Source of the DNA: Chloroflexota bacterium
Lineage (GTDB): Bacteria; Chloroflexota; Dehalococcoidia; Lucifugimonadales; Australimonadaceae
Reading direction: 5' to 3'
Assembly (NCBI GenBank): GCA_002719775.1
Contig: PBEP01000011.1
Span: forward strand, 22,672 to 57,380
DNA length: 34,709 nt
The position numbers were made by a program, and so were the translations under genes. A model generated the notes under the pieces. The model made no database searches, was not told the origin of the DNA, and saw only the letters and a program-made list of their open reading frames with translations. Positions 27,852 through 34,709 of the stretch are shown in pieces; position 1 is the stretch's first letter, and each line of letters opens with the position of its first letter.

Positions 27852-27917
27852 TTTCTGTAGTCCTTTAGAGCTAGCTATACACTCTCATTTAAATTAATTA
27901 AAGCCCGAATATTTGCC

Positions 27918-29381
27918 TTAATCGTTTTTCCTGCGGAACCTCTTTAAGAATCCTGGTAGTTCTATCTGGGGCTCTTGGTTATTTTCCATTTCCTCTTCCG
28001 GAGACAAACTATCTTCCAGTAAATCCTCAAATGTAGGACCAAAATTATCTTCTGTCGGCAGTCCTGTCGCTATTATGGTCACCCTCACTTCTTCTTCTAA
28101 CCTAGGGTCCGTAACCATACCAAAAATGATATTGGCTTCGGGGTCAACCGCACGCCCAATAAACTCAGCTGCTTGATTGACCTCCTGCAACGTCAGGTCA
28201 GGTCCCCCAGTCACATTTAGTAAGACTCGAGTTGCACCTTCGAGAGGAGCATCCAGCAAAGGACTTGCTACAGCATTCCTTGCTGCAGTAATTGCCCTGT
28301 CTTCTCCTCTGCCATTTCCTATAGCTATCCAAGCAGGGCCAGCCTCTGCCATAACGGTCTTAACATCTGCGAAGTCCAAGTTGATTTCACCAGGAACTGT
28401 TACCAGCTCTGCTATTGACTGAACGCCTTGGCGCAAAACATCATCTGCTATACGAAATGCATTTGCCGTAGTCATAGTTTCGTCTGAAAGAGCTATCAAG
28501 CGGTCGTTAGGTATTAAAATCAGTGTGTCCACTCGATTTTCCATAAGTAACGCCCCTGTCTCAGCCTGAGCTTGTCGCCTTCTACCTTCAAAGCTAAAAG
28601 GCTTAGTCACGACAGCAATTGTCAGTGCACCTGTTTCTTTAGCTATTGATGCCACCACTGGCGCTGCACCTGTTCCTGTACCGCCACCCATTCCAGCGGC
28701 TACAAAAACCATGTCAGTGCCATTTATAAGGTCATATAATTCTTCCCTAGATTCTTCAGCAGCTTCTCTTCCCAGCTCAGGATCACCTCCAACTCCTAGC
28801 CCTCTCGTAAGTTGATCTCCTATCCTGACTTTATGCGGAACGTCAATGCTCAAGAGGTGCTGTGCGTCGGTATTAACAGCCACGTAATCCACGCCAGGGA
28901 TTGCCTGTGAGTACATCCTAGCAACCACATTGGATCCTCCACCGCCAACACCAATTACTTTTACTGAAGCAACTCCTAGCGGAGGAGCTTGATCCGCGTT
29001 GTATTTGATTTCTTGATTTTTAGGGTCTGGATTAGTCAATTTTGAATCCTCCGAAGAAGAGCTTTCTATGTTCACTGTAGCTAAATTCTCTCTGCCCTCC
29101 AAGATGCGCATTAAACGTACCCAAGTATTGGACGCCACTTCAGAAGGCTTTAACAACCCTTGCTCTAAAGCTGCAAGGGTTTCACTTGGGATATCAAGCT
29201 CTTCAGATAATTCTTCTAAAGTGTACCCTCGTTCTAAGCGTTTTTCTCGCGTATTATTGCCAATTTTTATTAGCTCGATAGAAGGCTTAGATTTTAAACC
29301 TGCCCATCGGTTAAGAATTTCAGAAGAAAAGCGAATCCAGGAACCTCTAGACATTGTGATGCCATCATTAGAGCTATTCAT
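27918..29381 (-). CDS. FtsZ paralogue with N-terminal XRE-type helix-turn-helix domain
   Basis: Single uninterrupted 487-aa [41 protein letters not shown]...WVRLMRIL, acidic/Ser linker, then complete FtsZ ([50 protein letters not shown]). Confidence 0.93.
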   Translation of the reverse strand: MNSSNDGITMSRGSWIRFSSEILNRWAGLKSKPSIELIKIGNNTREKRLERGYTLEELSEELDIPSETLAALEQGLLKPSEVASNTWVRLMRILEGRENLATVNIESSSSEDSKLTNPDPKNQEIKYNADQAPPLGVASVKVIGVGGGGSNVVARMYSQAIPGVDYVAVNTDAQHLLSIDVPHKVRIGDQLTRGLGVGGDPELGREAAEESREELYDLINGTDMVFVAAGMGGGTGTGAAPVVASIAKETGALTIAVVTKPFSFEGRRRQAQAETGALLMENRVDTLILIPNDRLIALSDETMTTANAFRIADDVLRQGVQSIAELVTVPGEINLDFADVKTVMAEAGPAWIAIGNGRGEDRAITAARNAVASPLLDAPLEGATRVLLNVTGGPDLTLQEVNQAAEFIGRAVDPEANIIFGMVTDPRLEEEVRVTIIATGLPTEDNFGPTFEDLLEDSLSPEEEMENNQEPQIELPGFLKRFRRKND

Positions 29382-30045
29382 TTGTTTCCTCTTCCCAAAA
29401 TCTTTGCATAATCGACATGACCTCTTCTCGATTGTATCCGGTTTGCTCTAAGAACATCTGAAAACGTGATTTAGCCCTTTCGATTTTGGATACAAGAGTA
29501 CGGTGGTTAGGCACATCAAGCATGTACTCTAGTTCAGAGTCTGAGTGGCCTTTCTCAAACTTTAACCTCAAAGCATATGCGTCCCTTTGAAATTCTGTTT
29601 CGAAAATCTGCCATGGACCTTCCTTGTTTTTGAATAGGTTCTTTGCAGTAGGCTTAACTTTTTTTATCTCGGGTTCACCATAGCTTGGTTGGTTTTGCAA
29701 TCCAGTGCCAAAGCTCTTTGTTAAAGTCCAATACTCACGAAATCTTGACTCTAAGGCTGCTACAAACCACTCGGCTGCTGAGCCGGTTATTCTTGTTGAA
29801 CTATTAGCAGATAGAAGATCCACTAGAGCGTCTTGAGCCACGTCATTTCGTGCATGTTCTGGTATTTGGGACAAGCCCCATTTAGATGGGTTGTCATAAA
29901 TTCTCGTGGCCAATTCAGAAAATAAAGCCTGTGCATCTAACAAGGTTCTTTCGTTAGTGCTAGGGTCAATGGGCCTGTCAGCTAAAAGCACATTAAGCCG
30001 TTTCAGGATTTCTTCGTCCGAATAATAACTCGGACTTGTAGTCAT
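29374..30045 (-). CDS. Sigma-70/ECF-like protein (putative)
   Basis: DVAQDALVDLLS...AAEWFVAALESRFREYW resembles sigma region 2; DAYALRLKFEKGHSDSELEYMLDVPNHRTLVSKIERAKSRFQMFL resembles region 4 HTH; overlaps HTH-FtsZ start by 8 nt. Confidence 0.6.
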   Translation of the reverse strand: MTTSPSYYSDEEILKRLNVLLADRPIDPSTNERTLLDAQALFSELATRIYDNPSKWGLSQIPEHARNDVAQDALVDLLSANSSTRITGSAAEWFVAALESRFREYWTLTKSFGTGLQNQPSYGEPEIKKVKPTAKNLFKNKEGPWQIFETEFQRDAYALRLKFEKGHSDSELEYMLDVPNHRTLVSKIERAKSRFQMFLEQTGYNREEVMSIMQRFWEEETNE

Positions 30046-30253
30046 AATAATTACCTTTCACAATCAGGAATACAAATTAACTCTAATTCCAGCTGATCAT
30101 ACCAGAAACCAGCTATATACAGCCAACTGAGATCGCTAGAAGTATCCCATCTTTATAAATATTATCAGGTTAGTGTTAAACTAATTTGATAAGCTAGCAC
30201 AAGTATATGGAATTCGTTGGTAGTCAGTGCTAGCATCTCTTTGTGGTATTTAT

Positions 30254-31807
30254 ATGGCTCTAGATAAAAAAACTCTCTCATCACTAGAAGTACTTCAGCA
30301 GAAAAAATCAGAAGCTAGTGGCGATAATCGCGCCGAACAACAACATTCAAGAGGTAAGTTAACAGCTCGAGAGCGAATTAATTTGCTTTTAGACCCTGGC
30401 ACTTTTCAGGAAGTTGGTTCCTTTGTAACTCATAGGGGTGTTGGAGTAGATTCTGATCAACAAAAGCACCCTGGTGACGCTGTTATCACTGGCTCTGGCC
30501 GTGTTAATGGTCGTTTAATTTATCTATTTGCCCAAGATTTTACTGTTTTCGGGGGTTCAGTTTCAGAAGTTGTAGCAGAAAAAATTTGCAAGGTTATGGA
30601 TACTGCTATCAAGAATGGGGCTCCAATGATAGGTCTCGCCGACTCAGGCGGGGCTAGAATCCAAGAAGGCGTGATCAGCCTTGCTGGATATGGCGAAATC
30701 TTTAGGCGTAATACCATGGCATCCGGAGTCATACCTCAAATTTCTGCAATACTAGGACCCTCAGCAGGTGGAGCAGTTTATTCACCTGCAATAACTGATT
30801 TCACTTTGATGGTTAGAGGCATTTCCCAAATGTTCATAACTGGACCTGAGGTTGTTAAGTCTGTTACGGGTGAAGACATCACACAGGAGGAATTGGGAGG
30901 AGCAGATGCTCACGCTTCTTTATCGGGGGTTGCACATTTTGTTTCGGACTCAGAGGAAGAGTGTTTTTCCACTATTCGAGATTTACTAGGGTTCCTGCCC
31001 CAAAATAATCTAGATGATCCACCAATGGGACCTCAAGATGACGACCCTGAAAGAATTGATGAATCTTTAAGAGAATCTGTTCCACAAGATCCGTCTCGAC
31101 CTTACGACATGATGGACATCATAGAAACCATAGTTGACGATGCGAATTTTCTACCTATCCATCAAGCCTATGCCCCAAATATGATCGTAGGTTTTGGGCA
31201 CATGGACGGACGAAGTGTTGGTATCATTGCTCAACAGCCTTCTTATTTAGCTGGTGTAATTGACATCAATGCGTCAATTAAAGGTGCTCGTTTTGTTAGA
31301 TTTTGTGATGCTTTCAATATTCCTATTATCACTTTTGTTGATGTGCCTGGGTATATGCCTGGTAAGGATCAAGAGCATCAAGGGATCATAAGGGAAGGAG
31401 CAAAGCTGCTGTATGCATTTGCTGAAGCGACAGTCCCCAAAATAACTGTGGTTACTAGGAAGGCGTATGGTGGTGCTTATATTGTGATGGGCTCCAAACA
31501 CTTGGGCAGTGACATGAATTTCGCTTGGCCTTCTGCTGAGATTGCAGTCATGGGGCCAGATGCAGCGGTTAACGTGATACATAAACGCAAACTCTCTGAA
31601 TCATCTGATGCTGATGCTGAAAGGGCGAGTCTCATTGCTGGCTATCGAGAATCCTTTGCAAATCCGTACCTTGCGGCAGAAAGGGGATATATTGACGATG
31701 TCATAGATCCCGCTACAACCAGACCTGTATTAATTAAAGCACTGGAATCTCTTCAGAACAAAAGGGATTCTATTCCGCCTAAAAAGCATGGAAATATTCC
31801 GCTATAA
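30254..31807 (+). CDS. Acyl-CoA carboxylase carboxyltransferase (beta) subunit, propionyl/methylmalonyl-CoA type
   Basis: KLTARERINLLLDPGTFQEVGSFV, DFTVFGGSVSEVVAEKICKVMD, IGLADSGGARIQEGV, PSAGGAVYSPAITDF, RKAYGGAYIVM. Confidence 0.93.
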   Translation: MALDKKTLSSLEVLQQKKSEASGDNRAEQQHSRGKLTARERINLLLDPGTFQEVGSFVTHRGVGVDSDQQKHPGDAVITGSGRVNGRLIYLFAQDFTVFGGSVSEVVAEKICKVMDTAIKNGAPMIGLADSGGARIQEGVISLAGYGEIFRRNTMASGVIPQISAILGPSAGGAVYSPAITDFTLMVRGISQMFITGPEVVKSVTGEDITQEELGGADAHASLSGVAHFVSDSEEECFSTIRDLLGFLPQNNLDDPPMGPQDDDPERIDESLRESVPQDPSRPYDMMDIIETIVDDANFLPIHQAYAPNMIVGFGHMDGRSVGIIAQQPSYLAGVIDINASIKGARFVRFCDAFNIPIITFVDVPGYMPGKDQEHQGIIREGAKLLYAFAEATVPKITVVTRKAYGGAYIVMGSKHLGSDMNFAWPSAEIAVMGPDAAVNVIHKRKLSESSDADAERASLIAGYRESFANPYLAAERGYIDDVIDPATTRPVLIKALESLQNKRDSIPPKKHGNIPL

Positions 31808-32239
31808 GACTTCATTTTTTTGGCCAGGGATTTCCTCCCATATTGTTTTTAAAGTCTCTCTTTCATTTTCTTCATCCACACTCCCTAGGCTCCAAACCTT
31901 AAAGCCACAAGCCCGGAAGAAATAGGCTGAGTCCCAGCTTATTTCAGCTTCGAATCTGACAATTCCATGCAATGATGCTACTCCTTTGATTAATTTAGAC
32001 CCTATACCTCTTCTACGCCATTGATGCTCTACTGCAATGTGAAGAATTCTAGCTTCGCCTTTACCGAGATCTTCTATTCCAATGGCTCCCAAAATGCAAT
32101 TACCTTTTTTAATTTTATAAAGGTGCTTTGTTTGGTTAGTTTCATATTGCTCTATAGTTTTTTGGTTGCCATCGCCTCCATTAGCCACATGCAAAAGGTA
32201 TTGCACATCAGAGCCTTGAGCTTTACTTAAGTCAAACAA
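31802..32239 (-). CDS. GNAT family N-acetyltransferase
   Basis: GEARILHIAVEHQWRRRGIGSKLIKGV acetyl-CoA binding motif; YFFRACGFKVW. Confidence 0.85.
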   Translation of the reverse strand: MFDLSKAQGSDVQYLLHVANGGDGNQKTIEQYETNQTKHLYKIKKGNCILGAIGIEDLGKGEARILHIAVEHQWRRRGIGSKLIKGVASLHGIVRFEAEISWDSAYFFRACGFKVWSLGSVDEENERETLKTIWEEIPGQKNEVL

Positions 32240-32286
32240 TGGTATTCCTCTAGTGTTTACTGGCTATGAAGTCCATCAACGTAGAT

Positions 32287-33039
32287 TTATTTTCCTGTTA
32301 ATTCAGATGTGAATTTTCTCAAAAGGTCTTTGAAAATTTCAGGGTTTGCGTTGGTGATTTGGCTTTGTCCATTTGGATAAATCGCCAGTTGAGCTCCGGG
32401 TATGCTTTTAAGCAGCTCAATTGAATGGTCCAAAGGATGGACAGGGTCGGGAACGTTATCTCCCCTGATAATTAAAACTGGAACAGTGCAATTTTTTGCT
32501 TCCCCACGCAAATTATAAAATTCTTGAAGCGATGGTTCGTTACGAATGTTAAAGAAATTTTGCAAAACAACAGCCCAATTCTCCCCGTGCTGGCGCAAAG
32601 CCGTATCCTTCCTTTCCTGAGGCATGCTTTCAGGTGTAAATCCACGGTTGAGCTGTGCATTGCCTGCAGGGTCATTTGCAACTATAGCCGCATCAAGAAT
32701 GCACCCAAGAGTTCGATTAGGGTTATCTAGCCCAAACCTTAATGCAACTCTGGATCCTAGGCTAACGCCATGAATCACAGCCTTATCTATGCCTAATTCA
32801 TCCAATAAAGACAAAAGGTCGTCCACCCAAGCTGATGCAGGTATTTCAGCAACATGCTCACTACGGCCCATCGCTCTAAAATCAGGTACGATTACGCGAA
32901 ATCCTTCTTTACTAAGCTCAGTCGCTATCGCTAAAAACCCCGCACCACTCCCCGCTGCTCCATGCAGCATTACAACAGGAATTCCATCACCTAGGTCTTC
33001 ATAATAATGACTATGTCCGTTAATTTCTGATACTGGCAT
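32287..33039 (-). CDS. Alpha/beta hydrolase
   Basis: GIPVVMLHGAAGSGAGF, DFRAMGRSE, IHGVSLGSRVALRFG. Confidence 0.88.
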   Translation of the reverse strand: MPVSEINGHSHYYEDLGDGIPVVMLHGAAGSGAGFLAIATELSKEGFRVIVPDFRAMGRSEHVAEIPASAWVDDLLSLLDELGIDKAVIHGVSLGSRVALRFGLDNPNRTLGCILDAAIVANDPAGNAQLNRGFTPESMPQERKDTALRQHGENWAVVLQNFFNIRNEPSLQEFYNLRGEAKNCTVPVLIIRGDNVPDPVHPLDHSIELLKSIPGAQLAIYPNGQSQITNANPEIFKDLLRKFTSELTGK

Positions 33040-33105
33040 GACAACACCTCATTTTTTGAGTTCTATCAGAGTAACATAGTAGCCAGTAATGTTTCATTAA
33101 GGGGA

Positions 33106-33291
33106 ATGAGTATGCTATTTCGTGTTGGGCATGATGTGCGATACGAAATTATCGTAGATGCACCAAATGCTAAAGAGGCTGAAAAAATTGCTGAGGATTT
33201 TCCGTATGAGGAATGGGTTTTTAGGTATACATCAAACGAAGATGTGGTCGCCATGGAGGAAGACCCTCGCAATCCGAATCCATCATCATAA
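33106..33291 (+). CDS. Small conserved-looking hypothetical protein (61 aa)
   Basis: SD aagggga before ATG; MSMLFRVGHDVRYEIIVDAPNAKEAEKIAEDFPYEEWVFRYTSNEDVVAMEEDPRNPNPSS. Confidence 0.6.
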   Translation: MSMLFRVGHDVRYEIIVDAPNAKEAEKIAEDFPYEEWVFRYTSNEDVVAMEEDPRNPNPSS

Positions 33292-33307
33292 TTCCAAGAC
33301 TTAAATT

Positions 33308-33447
33308 GGGCTCGCAAAATAGCCATAAAACAGGCCTGGCGTATAGCAGCTGTTGCGAGCCGTCCGAACCCGGCAATATAATCAATCCTTAGGTTACTCA
33401 GTACCCAATAACAGGCAGCATTCCTAATTTTATGAATTAGGATTTTT
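33308..33447 (+). ncRNA. Candidate structured mdh leader ending in a terminator-like hairpin
   Basis: GGCTCGCAA (33309-33317) pairs with TTGCGAGCC (33353-33361); then TCCTAATT-TTATG-AATTAGGA followed by TTTTT. Confidence 0.5.
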
Positions 33448-33485
33448 GTTGTCATTTATTAATAATATTTTCATCATTAGGGAAA

Positions 33486-34439
33486 ATGGAGCAATTGAAG
33501 ATGCGTAAAAAGGTTACAGTCGTAGGAGCTGGTAATGTTGGTGCTACCACTGCTCAGAGGCTTTATGAAAGAGGAACAATTGATGTTGTTCTAGTAGATG
33601 TCGTTGAAGGTATGCCGCAAGGGAAATCGCTTGATATGGCCGAATCTGGGCCTGTACTTGGAATAGATGCATCCATTATTGGCACAAATTCCTACAACGA
33701 AACTGAAGGATCAGATGTCGTAGTTATTACTGCAGGAATAGCTAGAAAGCCCGGAATGAGCCGAGATGATCTTCTCTTCACTAATATGCGCATAGTGGGT
33801 TCGGTAGTTGAAGAAGTAGTGAAAAAATCCCCAAATGCAATTTTAATAGTTGTTTCCAATCCTTTGGATGCAATGGTTCAGCATGCTTATAGCGTTGCCG
33901 GTTTACCAAAAAATCGGGTTATTGGTATGGCTGGTGTACTGGATACGGCACGATTCAGAACTTTTCTTGCATGGGAATTAAATGTTTCTGTTAAAGACGT
34001 ACAGGCCTATGTTTTAGGGGGCCATGGGGATCAAATGGTTCCTCTGATACAACACACCACAGTAGGTGGTGTATCGATAAAAGAATTACTAACCCCTGAT
34101 CGCCTCTCTTCCATTATTAAGCGAACTCAAACTGGGGGTGGTGAAATTGTAGAGCTACTGAAAACTGGAAGTGCGTTTTATGCTCCTTCAGCTGCTGTAG
34201 CAGAGATGGTTGACTCCGTATTACTGAACCAGAATCGACTTTTGCCTTGTGCTGCGCTTCTTGAAGGTGAATATGGCATTAGTGGAGTATATTTGGGTGT
34301 CCCCGTTATATTGGGGTCCAATGGAATTGAAAGGGTAGTAGAGTTGGAATTAAGCAGTGAAGAAAATGCAGGGTTGGAAAATTCCGCAAGTGGTGTACGA
34401 GAGCTGATTGAAGCGATGGCCAATGCACCAAAAAGTTAA
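33486..34439 (+). CDS. mdh: Malate dehydrogenase (LDH-like)
   Basis: [60 protein letters not shown]. Confidence 0.95.
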   Translation: MEQLKMRKKVTVVGAGNVGATTAQRLYERGTIDVVLVDVVEGMPQGKSLDMAESGPVLGIDASIIGTNSYNETEGSDVVVITAGIARKPGMSRDDLLFTNMRIVGSVVEEVVKKSPNAILIVVSNPLDAMVQHAYSVAGLPKNRVIGMAGVLDTARFRTFLAWELNVSVKDVQAYVLGGHGDQMVPLIQHTTVGGVSIKELLTPDRLSSIIKRTQTGGGEIVELLKTGSAFYAPSAAVAEMVDSVLLNQNRLLPCAALLEGEYGISGVYLGVPVILGSNGIERVVELELSSEENAGLENSASGVRELIEAMANAPKS

Positions 34440-34455
34440 TTATAAAGGTGCCTGA

Positions 34456-34709
34456 ATGCCTAAGAGTCGTTTTATTCCATTAGAAGTTGTAGGAAGCCAA
34501 GATTCACCGCCAGCTTTGACAGATGTAATAGTTGCTCTTTATTCACAGGTGCTTATTCACGATCTTCAAGAAACTGAGGATGTGGAGCTCATTTCTTATG
34601 ATAGTTTATGGTCGATTTCTGAAGAGGTTTTTACATTAGGGTGCTCTATAGGATTGAGCAATTACGGAGACATTACACGGATTTTAGAGCAAACGCATAG
34701 CGATGTATC
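34456..34709 (+). CDS. Hypothetical protein, partial (runs off window)
   Basis: Open from ATG 34456: MPKSRFIPLEVVGSQDSPPALTDVIVALYSQVLIHDLQETEDVELISYDSLWSISEEVFTLGCSIGLSNYGDITRILEQTHSDV... Confidence 0.55.
   Translation, partial: MPKSRFIPLEVVGSQDSPPALTDVIVALYSQVLIHDLQETEDVELISYDSLWSISEEVFTLGCSIGLSNYGDITRILEQTHSDV

Overview
About 34.7 kb of a compact, fairly AT-rich bacterial chromosome with about 30 protein genes and three tRNAs. The gene style suggests a marine Chloroflexota/SAR202-like lineage (flavin-dependent LLM oxidoreductase, Rieske ring-hydroxylating oxygenase, MFS/OFA transporters, Thr-Pro-rich lipoproteins), but that is inference only. Core genes recognised: rsmH-ftsZ, nrdR, pdxA-proC-yggT, a DegV-family gene, pepA, an acyl-CoA carboxylase carboxyltransferase, mdh, and tRNA-Ala(TGC), tRNA-His(GTG), tRNA-Arg(TCG). 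The most interesting locus is on the minus strand at 27918..30045. There a second FtsZ carries a roughly 137-aa N-terminal extension with an XRE/RodZ-like helix-turn-helix domain. It is translationally coupled (8-nt ATGAATAG overlap) to an upstream gene for a small sigma-factor-like protein. A separate, conventional FtsZ lies 15 kb away, directly after rsmH. Other points: a structured leader with terminator before mdh, a NrdR-box-like operator before nrdR, two related GC-rich hairpin islands, a DegV gene that seems to need a non-canonical start codon, an unannotated 51-aa membrane microprotein after the lactate permease, and a terminator whose loop holds the stop codon of the opposing gene. 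No CRISPR array, rRNA, transposase or prophage was seen.
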